From the NCBI GenBank assembly GCA_900550815.1, contig URTW01000121.1, forward strand, positions 1 to 6,308: a DNA stretch of 6,308 bases, read 5' to 3'. The notes below the pieces were generated by a model. The model was not told where the DNA came from. It worked only from the letters and a program-made list of their open reading frames with translations, and searched no databases. Numbering within the stretch: the stretch's first letter is position 1; every line of letters starts with the position of its first letter. The DNA comes from an uncultured Collinsella sp. Lineage in GTDB: Bacteria > Actinomycetota > Coriobacteriia > Coriobacteriales > Coriobacteriaceae. Positions 1 through 5,588 of the stretch are shown piece by piece. Position numbers and translations under genes: made by a program.

Positions 1-59
1 TGCGGAAGACGGTCGATGCTTTCCTCGCCAAACAGATGATGGGTGATAAGCGCGGGCAT
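1..59 (-). CDS. Partial: probable zinc-dependent phospholipase C family protein, N-terminus only
   Basis: Only the first 19 codons are inside the window; the gene runs off the left edge. The reading is MPALITHHLFGEESIDRLP. The T-H-x-x-F-G pattern directly after the initiator is, from memory, typical of bacterial proteins annotated as Zn-dependent phospholipase C-like (Zn_dep_PLPC), where these histidines begin the metal site. The ATG at 59-57 is preceded by an AAAGGA Shine-Dalgarno (70-65) with a 5-nt gap, so the start is well supported. The gene follows the LytTR regulator in the same direction after 92 nt with no obvious terminator between them, so read-through is possible. The start codon sits in one arm of a 10-bp inverted repeat (see 54-100). 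The reading frame and start are fairly secure; the family call rests on 19 residues and could be wrong. Confidence 0.6.
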   Translation of the reverse strand, partial: MPALITHHLFGEESIDRLP

Positions 60-100
60 AATGATCCTTTCGATTTCATTCGATGCCACCCATTATGCCC
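54..100 (-). promoter_or_regulatory. Inverted repeat enclosing the start of the phospholipase-like gene
   Basis: GGGCATAATG (54-63) and CATTATGCCC (91-100) are perfect 10-bp inverted copies. In minus-strand RNA they can form a stem with a 27-nt loop (90-64). The 3' arm contains the ATG start codon (59-57), and the loop holds the AAAGGA Shine-Dalgarno. It could act as a translational control hairpin or as a DNA operator. The repeat is seen directly; the function is inferred. Confidence 0.4.
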
Positions 101-140
101 ACCGCGCGCCCATGCCAAACCTGCGATGGTAAACGACGGC

Positions 141-162
141 ACGCAAGCCTCTTACGCAAGCC
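141..162. repeat. 9-bp direct repeat across the regulator stop codon
   Basis: ACGCAAGCC occurs at 141-149 and again at 154-162, separated by TCTT. The second copy overlaps the last codons and stop (154-152) of the response regulator. It may be a small tandem duplication or chance. No function is apparent. Confidence 0.4.
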
Positions 163-886
163 CCAGGTGCGACTTGACCTCGGCGGCACGACGACGGGAC
201 ACCGGTACCGTCGAGTTCACGCGGTCGAGCCTGAGCTCCATCAACCCCGTGGAGCCAATCTCAACATTGTGCACGTCTTCCAAATTGACCAGGTAGCTGC
301 GATGAACGCGAATAAAGCCCTCGGAGTCCAAGCGACGCTCGAGCGAAGAGATCGACTCATTGATCAGGTACGTTCCCTCGGCGCAGATGGCGTTGCAAAA
401 ATCGGCGCGCGCCTCAAAGTAGCAGACATCCGCCACGGGAATGAACACCTTTTTGCCCCCGCGGTCCACCGTCAGACGCAAAGGCTGGCGCGGAGCATGG
501 ATAACACGACGGGCACCCAAGGCTGCCTCGATCTTGTCGAGTGCCTTTGACAGGCGTGCGTCCTCGACCGGCTTGACGACATAGTCGACCGCATCGAGGT
601 TATACGCATCGGCGGCAAACTCGGCAAACGCCGTCACAAACACAACCACCGGCGGCGTCTTTAGGTTCTGCAGCGTCTCGGCAAGCTCAATTCCCGAGCG
701 ACCGGGCATGGTAATGTCTAAAAACAGCACGTCGGGCTTGTTCGACAGAATCGACTCCACGGCTTCGGTGACATTGCCCGCCTCGGCAATCTGGCCCACG
801 CGCGCATCCTTTTCCAACAGATAGCGTAGCTCAGCCCTAATGGGAGGCTCGTCATCAACCACCAAGATGTTCCAGCCTTCGGACAT
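152..886 (-). CDS. LytTR-family response regulator (LytR/AlgR type)
   Basis: This 244-residue protein has the normal length and two-domain layout of LytTR regulators. The receiver domain (about 1-122) has the acidic pair D11-D12, phospho-acceptor D57 in FLDITMPG, T85 and K105 in DYVVKP, so all switch residues are present. The LytTR DNA-binding domain (about 136-241) has the hallmark F-I-R-V-H-R-S-Y-L-V-N-L near 191-202. Members bind paired 9-bp direct repeats about two helical turns apart. The ATG at 886-884 has an AGGGGA-type Shine-Dalgarno just upstream. It starts 38 nt after the kinase stop, with no terminator between, so the two form an operon and a cognate pair. It is cytoplasmic and phosphorylated by that kinase (inferred from the family). 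No damage is seen. The regulated genes are unknown; the neighbouring permease is a candidate. Confidence 0.93.
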   Translation of the reverse strand: MSEGWNILVVDDEPPIRAELRYLLEKDARVGQIAEAGNVTEAVESILSNKPDVLFLDITMPGRSGIELAETLQNLKTPPVVVFVTAFAEFAADAYNLDAVDYVVKPVEDARLSKALDKIEAALGARRVIHAPRQPLRLTVDRGGKKVFIPVADVCYFEARADFCNAICAEGTYLINESISSLERRLDSEGFIRVHRSYLVNLEDVHNVEIGSTGLMELRLDRVNSTVPVSRRRAAEVKSHLGLA

Positions 887-924
887 ATGTGCTTCCCCTC
901 TTTTTCTCTCAATCCAACCGCGTG

Positions 925-2310
925 CTACGCCGTCAACGGCGCCGGCTCATGCGGCTCGCCGTTCAGCTCGACGATGACCTGCGTTCCCACGCCCTCCTGG
1001 GACTTCACGCGCATGCCGGAATCTTCTCCGTAAAAGAAATGGATGCGCTGAAGCACGTTGAAGAGCGCCAGGCCGCAACCTCGCTTGACGGAGCCGTCGG
1101 CGGTAATGCTCTCGGGCTCCTCTCGGCGATGTTGCTCAAACAGATGCGCGCAGACCTCTTCGCTCATACCGATGCCATCGTCCTCGACGATGATCTCCAA
1201 ACCGTCATCGATCTCGAAAGCCCTAACATGAATAGAAAGCGGCTCGGTCTCGCGCTGTGCGTGCTTGATGCAGTTTTCGAGCAACGGCTGCAAGATAAAC
1301 GGCGGCACCATGCAATCGCGCACCTCAAAGTCGATATCGACCGAGACGCGCAGACGGCCGTCGCCATACCGGGCCTGCATAAGATTGATATAACGAGTAC
1401 CCTGTTCCACCTCGTGCTCGAGCGTGGTGAGCGTATCGGAATCAGAAAGCGTCTGACGATAGTAGTTGGAGAAGTCGATCAGCAGCGATCGCGCCTTGTC
1501 GGGCTCGGTTCGAACGAGCGACACGATCGTGCTAATGGTATTGAATAGGAAATGAGGATCGACCTGCGATTGCAAGGCGCGCAGCTCCACGCGGGCCGTA
1601 AGCTCGTCCTGGCGCTCGAGCTCAAAGCTCGCAAGCTGCGTGGAAATGAGGTCGGCAAAGCCCGAGGCAAGCGCCGTCTGGCGCATATCGATGCTGCTCA
1701 GACGGGGATAATACAGCTCGAGCGTGCCCACGCAATGCCCGCGCACGGTAAGCGGTGCGACAATACCGGCGCGCAGGCGCGGAAAGTAGCCACCCGTCTC
1801 GGTCGAGGCATCGCGCGAGAACACGCTTTGCTCACCGCTGTTGATCACGTTGAGCGTAGTCCGCAGCACCACCGGGGTGCCCGCGGGGCATTTTGCCGAG
1901 TCCTCGCCCCAGCTTGCCAACACCTGCTTGCCGTCGGTAAAGCAGATGGCAGAGGCGATAGTTTCGGACAGGATGATCTTAGAGGCGCCCAGGGCAGCTT
2001 CGGGCGTAAGGCCGCGCGACGTGTAGGCGAATATTTTTGAAGCGATAGCGAGCGTGCGGTCGGTTGCGCTCGATGTGAGGTCGTCGGGAACGACAAAGAC
2101 GTACGAGAAGAAGAAGCACAGCATGACCAAGCCGGCAATGACGACAACGGCCGGAACGGGATTGGGATTATCGGTTAGATCCCAGATGAGCAGCAGGATA
2201 AGCAGCGGAACGACAATACCGAGCAAGATGGCTTGAACCACATGCTGAGCGGTACGAAAGACCTTGGTAGAGTTGTAGCTCTTGCCCAGAATCAGCCTAT
2301 TGAGATCCAC
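925..2310 (-). CDS. LytS-like sensor histidine kinase, two membrane segments plus GAF-like region
   Basis: With the GTG start at 2310-2308 the protein has 461 residues. Two hydrophobic segments lie near 22-43 and 53-74. A GAF-like sensory region follows (about 80-227), then a His_kinase/HATPase_c module. The phospho-acceptor is H253 in Q-V-D-P-H-F-L-F-N; the N box is L-L-E-N-C (N346); the G1 box is D-D-G-I-G-M near 377-382; the G2 box is G-C-G-L near 411-414. All ATPase elements are present. The 5TM-LYT sensor of classical LytS is absent, so the signal probably reaches the GAF-like region or the short membrane part. The frame stays open upstream to an ATG at 2379-2377, but that start lies beyond a terminator hairpin and lacks a Shine-Dalgarno. 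An ATG at 2316 abuts AAGGAG with no gap, whereas the GTG has an ideal 6-nt gap. The regulator gene follows after 38 nt. Confidence 0.92.
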   Translation of the reverse strand: MDLNRLILGKSYNSTKVFRTAQHVVQAILLGIVVPLLILLLIWDLTDNPNPVPAVVVIAGLVMLCFFFSYVFVVPDDLTSSATDRTLAIASKIFAYTSRGLTPEAALGASKIILSETIASAICFTDGKQVLASWGEDSAKCPAGTPVVLRTTLNVINSGEQSVFSRDASTETGGYFPRLRAGIVAPLTVRGHCVGTLELYYPRLSSIDMRQTALASGFADLISTQLASFELERQDELTARVELRALQSQVDPHFLFNTISTIVSLVRTEPDKARSLLIDFSNYYRQTLSDSDTLTTLEHEVEQGTRYINLMQARYGDGRLRVSVDIDFEVRDCMVPPFILQPLLENCIKHAQRETEPLSIHVRAFEIDDGLEIIVEDDGIGMSEEVCAHLFEQHRREEPESITADGSVKRGCGLALFNVLQRIHFFYGEDSGMRVKSQEGVGTQVIVELNGEPHEPAPLTA

Positions 2311-2316
2311 CGTCAT

Positions 2317-2322
2317 CTCCTT
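2317..2322 (-). promoter_or_regulatory. Shine-Dalgarno deciding the kinase start (GTG 2310)
   Basis: Minus-strand AAGGAG is followed directly by ATG (2316-2314), then ACG, then GTG (2310-2308). A ribosome bound here would place GTG, not ATG, in the start position. The gap is 6 nt to GTG and 0 nt to ATG. The two differ by only two residues. Confidence 0.6.
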
Positions 2323-2340
2323 CTTACCGACGCACCCCAT

Positions 2341-2372
2341 AGCAATAAAGAGGGCCGCAAGCGACCCTCTCC
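2341..2372 (-). terminator. Rho-independent terminator after the amidohydrolase
   Basis: Minus-strand RNA forms a 9-bp stem, AGAGGGUCG (2370-2362) with CGGCCCUCU (2357-2349), closed by a CUUG tetraloop and followed by UUAUUGCU. One pair is a G-U wobble in minus RNA and would be an A-C mismatch in plus RNA, which supports the minus orientation. It lies 57 nt past the amidohydrolase stop and just before the kinase start. It therefore ends the permease-amidohydrolase transcript, or acts as a leader attenuator for the kinase. Confidence 0.75.
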
Positions 2373-2387
2373 ATTGCATTATGCAAT
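2373..2387. promoter_or_regulatory. 15-bp palindrome overlapping a -10-like box
   Basis: ATTGCAT-T-ATGCAAT is a perfect 7-bp inverted repeat with a one-base centre. On the minus strand it contains CATAAT (2383-2378), a 5/6 match to a bacterial -10 box, although no good -35 box is found at 16-18 nt. It could be an operator for the kinase operon. Any transcript starting here would begin at the terminator-like hairpin. The dyad is directly visible; the promoter and operator roles are inferred. Confidence 0.35.
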
Positions 2388-2428
2388 CAAATACTGTGTT
2401 TTACATCAAGCCATCGATGAACGGTAGC

Positions 2429-3706
2429 TTAGGCGCTGTACTTGTTTGCCTCGCCGAAGGTGCCGCCCTCGACAATCCAGCCGTCCTTCATGATGACGTC
2501 CATGTTGTCGGTGTTGAGCACGTGGATGTCGGCGGCGACGTCACCGTTGACGACCAGCAGGTCGGCGCACTTGCCGGCCTCGATGGAACCGGTCTCGTCC
2601 TCGATGTGGCACATCTTGGCACCGTTGAGGGTGGCACAGGTGATGGTCTCGACCGGGGTGAAGCCGATCTTGTCGACGAACTCGTACATCTCCTCGATGG
2701 AGCAGGTGCCGTACGGGGTGACGAAGGAGAAGGAGTCGGAGCCGATCGTCATGACGACGCCGCGTTTCTTGGCCTCGCGCAGGCAGTCGTAGTTGCGCTG
2801 CAGCTCCTTCTCGACCAGGGTGCCCTCGTACTTGTCGTGCAGCTCGGGAACGTAGACGGGCGGATAGGTGGCGTACCAGGTGGGCAGGAAGGCGCTCGTC
2901 GGGGTGAAGAAGGTGCCCTGCTCGGCCATGAGGTCCATGGTGCGCTCATCGATATCGAAGCCGTGAATCAGCTGCTCGCAGCCAAAGCGGACGGAGTCGT
3001 AGGCAGCGGCGTGGTTGTTGTAGCAGTGGCTCCACACGGGGATGCCGACCATCTTTGCCTCTTCGACCACGGCCTGGATCTCCTCGGAGCAATAGTGCTG
3101 GTCGCGACCGGAATCCCAGCGCCAGATGCCGCCACCGGTAGCCCAGATCTTGATGGCATCGGGGTTCTCGCGCAGGCGACGACGGACGGCCTTGCGCAGA
3201 TCCCAAGGACCGTCGACCTGATCGCCCCAGGGGTGCGATTCCTTGTTGAGCTCCTGGCTGCAGTGGTGGGAGTCGCCGTGGCCGGCAACGCGGCAGAAGC
3301 CAAGGCCGGTGGCCAGAACGCGCGGGCCCTTAAAGACGCCCTTGTCGATGCAGTCACGGATCTGGATACCAAAGCGGCCGATCTCGCAGACGGTGGTGAG
3401 GCCGTGGGTGAGGCAGTCGTAGGCCTGCTTGACGGCGACGGCCTGCTTCTCGAGGAGCGGCTGCATGACCCAGTCGGTGTCATCATCGGTCAAGTTGCCC
3501 GAGAAGTGCAGGTGGGTGTCGATCAGGCCGGGAAGGACGGTCTTGCCGGCGGCGTCGATGACCTCAACGCCCTCGGGAAGGTCCTGCATAGTGCCGGCGT
3601 ACTCGATCTTGCCGTTGTCGTCGACGAGAACGAGGGAGTTCTCGACCGGCTCGGCACCGGTACCGTCGATGAGCTTGCCGCCAACGATTGCATACTTAGT
3701 GGACAT
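2429..3706 (-). CDS. Metal-dependent amidohydrolase (imidazolonepropionase / Xaa-Arg dipeptidase-like)
   Basis: This 425-residue cytoplasmic enzyme belongs to the amidohydrolase superfamily. A short N-terminal beta domain leads into the TIM barrel. Metal ligands are readable: H65 and H67 in D-T-H-L-H, K186 in A-I-K-I-W-A-T-G-G (probably the carboxylated bridging lysine), H227 in W-S-H, H248 in I-H-G, and catalytic D324 in G-S-D-S. The Lys-containing K-I-x-x-T-G-G pattern is that of the binuclear group including imidazolonepropionase-like proteins and dipeptidases acting on Xaa-Arg/Lys. The substrate cannot be fixed from sequence, and no other hut genes are present, which argues against histidine degradation. 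There are 13 cysteines, consistent with a cytoplasmic enzyme of an anaerobe. The ATG at 3706-3704 has AAGGAGG (3717-3711) 4 nt upstream. The permease lies 131 nt upstream in the same direction, and a terminator follows. Codon use is strongly biased, suggesting high expression. Confidence 0.88.
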   Translation of the reverse strand: MSTKYAIVGGKLIDGTGAEPVENSLVLVDDNGKIEYAGTMQDLPEGVEVIDAAGKTVLPGLIDTHLHFSGNLTDDDTDWVMQPLLEKQAVAVKQAYDCLTHGLTTVCEIGRFGIQIRDCIDKGVFKGPRVLATGLGFCRVAGHGDSHHCSQELNKESHPWGDQVDGPWDLRKAVRRRLRENPDAIKIWATGGGIWRWDSGRDQHYCSEEIQAVVEEAKMVGIPVWSHCYNNHAAAYDSVRFGCEQLIHGFDIDERTMDLMAEQGTFFTPTSAFLPTWYATYPPVYVPELHDKYEGTLVEKELQRNYDCLREAKKRGVVMTIGSDSFSFVTPYGTCSIEEMYEFVDKIGFTPVETITCATLNGAKMCHIEDETGSIEAGKCADLLVVNGDVAADIHVLNTDNMDVIMKDGWIVEGGTFGEANKYSA

Positions 3707-3716
3707 GGTTCCTCCT

Positions 3717-3728
3717 TATGGATCCATA
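3717..3728. promoter_or_regulatory. 12-bp perfect palindrome beside the amidohydrolase ribosome site
   Basis: TATGGATCCATA reads the same on both strands and overlaps the first base of the AAGGAGG Shine-Dalgarno (3717-3711). It could be an operator or a small RNA hairpin, or chance. A promoter using TATATG (3730-3725) as -10 is unlikely because it would start transcription almost at the ribosome site. Confidence 0.25.
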
Positions 3729-3734
3729 TAGTGG

Positions 3735-3774
3735 GCGAGGCCGTGTTGGGTTAAGGCCTCACAAAGCTACCCAA
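3735..3774 (-). promoter_or_regulatory. Leader RNA with two overlapping stems upstream of the amidohydrolase
   Basis: In minus RNA, GUGAGGCC (3762-3755) pairs with GGCCUCGC (3742-3735), 8 bp with one U-G. Separately, UUGGGU (3774-3769) pairs with ACCCAA (3751-3746). The stems interleave, so they are either mutually exclusive or a pseudoknot. The structure ends 17 nt before the Shine-Dalgarno, so it could tune amidohydrolase translation. Known riboswitch consensus sequences are not recognised. Confidence 0.3.
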
Positions 3775-3780
3775 GTGGTG

Positions 3781-3830
3781 CCGGGTTCGGTGCGCGGAAG
3801 CGAGGGTCCCGCGCACCTGATCCGCCCCGG
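3781..3830. repeat. GC-rich stem-loop just after the permease gene
   Basis: GGTGCGCGG (3789-3797) and CCGCGCACC (3809-3817) form a perfect 9-bp stem with an 11-nt loop. An outer CCGGG (3781-3785) / CCCGG (3826-3830) pair can extend it. No T run follows on the minus strand, so it is not a standard terminator. It may protect the permease mRNA end, or reduce read-through into the amidohydrolase. Confidence 0.45.
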
Positions 3831-3837
3831 CTCGGCG

Positions 3838-5289
3838 TTACTTTTTGCGGGAATTGGTGAAAGCCATGAGGGCCAGGCCAATAGCCAACCAGCCGATCAC
3901 GATGCTCCACTCCACCATGTTGAGGGAGGCGGGAGAGAACGGAATCACGAGCAGGCCGATGATGATGGCGCAGGCAGCGATAGCGAGGGAGATGCCAAAC
4001 TTGCCGCCGGGCACCTCGTAGGGACGAGGCAGGTCGGGCTCGGTGAAGCGCATGCGCAGGCAAGCGAGGGCGACCATGCCGCAGGAGAAGATGAAGGCGA
4101 GAGCCGACACGTTGGTCAGAGGGATGAGCATGTTCTTGCCCAAAAACGGTCCGACGACGGTGATGACGCCCAGAACGACGCAGGCAAGCTTGGGAGCGCC
4201 GGACTTGGGGTCGACCTCGGCGAACTGCTCGGGCAGCTGGCCCTTGCGGCCCATGGCGAGCATGATGCGGCTCGTGGCGCCGTAGAAGGAGTTCATCGGG
4301 CCCATGGGTCCAAGCGTGGCGATGACGAGCATGGCCAGGTACAGGAGCATGTTGATGCCCTTGAGGCAGGCAAGCGCGGGAACCGGGCTCTTAACAAACT
4401 CATGCCAGTCGAGGATGGTGCCGAACGAGTAGATGCAGACCATGTAGAAGCCGCCGGCGGCCAGCAGGGCCAGGGAGATGATCTTGCCGAACTTGTTCCA
4501 GTTGAGACCCTCGGCTGCTTCCTCAGCCTGCTGAGGAATGGTGTCAAAACCGGCGTAGAAGAACGGGGTCAGAACCAGGACCGACACGATGCCGGCGAAC
4601 AGGCTGGTGCTCTCGGTAGCGGCCTTGCCGCCGCCAGCGCCGGCGACCTGGGAGAACACGGGCATGGCGTTGTCCGGCGAGCCGGTGAACAGCGAGACGC
4701 CCATGGCGAGCAGCATGCCGCAGAGCAGGGCCTTGGTCAGGAAGGCCTGGAGCTTGGCGGCCGAGCTGGCGCCGCGGAAGTTGAGGAAGATGACGTAGAC
4801 TGCAAAGCCGAGCGCGATCAGCGTCGGGAACAGGTAAACGTCGGCCCCCAGGATGGTGTAGAGCTTGACGGCGCGCAGCCACTCAAGGCCGGGCAGGCTG
4901 CCGAACATCTCGGACACGAGGGTCGAAATGGCGATGGCCTCCCACGGACACAGGATGCCGTTGCCCAGGGCCAAAAGCCATCCGGTGATGTAGCTCAGCG
5001 TACGGCCAAAGCTACGATCGACATACTCGACGATGCCGCCCGAGATGGGGATAGCAGCCGTGAGCTCACCGAAAACAGCTCCGACGGGCACGAGGAAGAT
5101 TGCACCCAAGAGGAATGCGATCATAGCGGGAACGGGACCGCCGCCCACGACCATCCAGTCACCGACCTGCAGAACCCAACCGGTACCGATGATGGCACCG
5201 AAACCGATGGTGAAGAAGTTCCAGAGCGAAAGCGTTTTCTTCATGCCGCCATTATCCTCGACTGCAACTTCTGCGTTCTTGTCCGCCAT
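3838..5289 (-). CDS. APC-superfamily amino acid permease
   Basis: This 483-residue polytopic inner-membrane protein has about 12 hydrophobic segments, the normal APC length. The TM1 signature G-F-G-A-I-I-G-T-G (29-37) is the unwound substrate-binding stretch of this superfamily. TM6 carries F-Y-A-G-F-D-T-I-P-Q-Q-A-E-E (244-257), and the loop after TM8 has S-R-I-M-L-A-M-G-R-K-G-Q-L-P (340-353), as in amino-acid/polyamine permeases. It should move an amino acid or amine, by proton symport or exchange; the substrate is not predictable. The tail ends N-S-R-K-K. The ATG at 5289-5287 has AAGGAGGGG (5302-5294) 4 nt upstream. It is the first gene of a likely two-gene unit with the amidohydrolase, so the imported compound may be that enzyme's substrate (inference). 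The stop is at 3840-3838. No T-box leader motif is seen upstream. Confidence 0.92.
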   Translation of the reverse strand: MADKNAEVAVEDNGGMKKTLSLWNFFTIGFGAIIGTGWVLQVGDWMVVGGGPVPAMIAFLLGAIFLVPVGAVFGELTAAIPISGGIVEYVDRSFGRTLSYITGWLLALGNGILCPWEAIAISTLVSEMFGSLPGLEWLRAVKLYTILGADVYLFPTLIALGFAVYVIFLNFRGASSAAKLQAFLTKALLCGMLLAMGVSLFTGSPDNAMPVFSQVAGAGGGKAATESTSLFAGIVSVLVLTPFFYAGFDTIPQQAEEAAEGLNWNKFGKIISLALLAAGGFYMVCIYSFGTILDWHEFVKSPVPALACLKGINMLLYLAMLVIATLGPMGPMNSFYGATSRIMLAMGRKGQLPEQFAEVDPKSGAPKLACVVLGVITVVGPFLGKNMLIPLTNVSALAFIFSCGMVALACLRMRFTEPDLPRPYEVPGGKFGISLAIAACAIIIGLLVIPFSPASLNMVEWSIVIGWLAIGLALMAFTNSRKK

Positions 5290-5309
5290 TGTTCCCCTCC
5301 TTTCCTTTT

Positions 5310-5326
5310 TGACGCCCTTGGCGTCA
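5310..5326. repeat. 7-bp inverted repeat in the permease leader
   Basis: TGACGCC-CTT-GGCGTCA is a perfect dyad with a 3-nt centre, located 7 nt upstream of the permease Shine-Dalgarno (5302-5294). It is followed by A residues on the minus strand, so it does not terminate permease transcription. It could be an operator or a 5' leader hairpin. Confidence 0.35.
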
Positions 5327-5332
5327 CCCCTT

Positions 5333-5353
5333 GCGCGGTCCGTTTTGCCGCGC
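5333..5353. repeat. GC-rich hairpin GCGCGG / CCGCGC
   Basis: This is a 6-bp stem (5333-5338 with 5348-5353) with a 9-nt loop. On the plus strand it is followed by GCTTTTATT, terminator-like, but no plus-strand gene lies upstream. On the minus strand it would sit in the permease leader. Confidence 0.3.
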
Positions 5354-5396
5354 GCTTTTATTCCATGGCTTTAAGATACGGCCTTGGCGCAGCAGC

Positions 5397-5440
5397 GCCG
5401 CTCGCAGCTCGACCGAAGGCAGAACTGCAAAACGAGCGGC
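5397..5440. repeat. 8-bp inverted repeat, possible permease leader structure
   Basis: GCCGCTCG (5397-5404) and CGAGCGGC (5433-5440) are perfect inverted copies. On the minus strand an inner GCAG / CUGC pair can stack beneath a 7-bp outer stem, with a loop containing UUCG. It lies about 110-150 nt upstream of the permease start. Confidence 0.35.
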
Positions 5441-5460
5441 ACCGTTTTTGGGACGAACGG
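5431..5460. promoter_or_regulatory. 9-12-9 imperfect direct repeat, candidate LytTR binding site
   Basis: AACGAGCGG (5431-5439) and GACGAACGG (5452-5460) match at 7 of 9 positions with a 12-nt spacer, a period of 21 bp. LytTR proteins such as AgrA and YpdB bind paired repeats about two helical turns apart. The site lies about 140-170 nt upstream of the permease start. The geometry is seen; binding by the regulator encoded at 886-152 is a guess. Confidence 0.25.
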
Positions 5461-5513
5461 CGGGAGACGTCATTCGTCTTGGGCGCTTTCATCTTTTCTG
5501 CTTTTGAATACCT

Positions 5514-5546
5514 GTTGCCGTGACGCTTGGCGCTCGGCGCGGCAAC
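5514..5546 (+). repeat. Stem-loop upstream of the C39-like gene
   Basis: GTTGCCG (5514-5520) pairs with CGGCAAC (5540-5546). In plus RNA, T-G and G-C pairs extend the stem to 9 bp, followed by a mismatch and two more pairs around a 9-nt loop. There is no T tract on either side, so it is not a normal terminator. It ends about 97 nt before the C39-like start. Confidence 0.35.
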
Positions 5547-5574
5547 GTTCATACCATTTGTCAGGCTTTTGGCG

Positions 5575-5588
5575 CACATGCCCATGTG
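5575..5588. promoter_or_regulatory. Dyad CACATG-CC-CATGTG, possible operator
   Basis: This is a 6-bp perfect inverted repeat with a 2-bp centre, 55 bp upstream of the plus-strand start. A third CACATG half-site occurs at 5622-5627. It precedes weak -10-like boxes (TATGTA 5602-5607, TAGGAT 5606-5611). It may be a regulator site for the C39-like gene. Confidence 0.25.

Noticed and set aside
2429..3706. Calling the amidohydrolase HutI (imidazolonepropionase)
   Set aside because: The active site fits the wider group equally well, and no other histidine-degradation gene is in the window, so a specific name would be unsupported.
2282..3754. 490-codon open frame on the plus strand opposite the amidohydrolase
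   Set aside because: It is antisense to a well-supported enzyme gene with all active-site residues. The translation is Gly/Val/Asp/Leu-rich with no recognisable domain, as expected from the mirror of GC-biased codons.
5333..5360. Plus-strand intrinsic terminator (GC stem followed by GCTTTTATT)
   Set aside because: No plus-strand gene lies upstream to terminate. The T run is short and offset from the stem, so it is listed only as a hairpin.
3718..5523. 601-codon open frame on the plus strand opposite the permease
   Set aside because: It covers the whole permease in antisense. The composition is His/Gly/Glu/Asp-rich nonsense without domains, and it is a shadow of strong codon bias.
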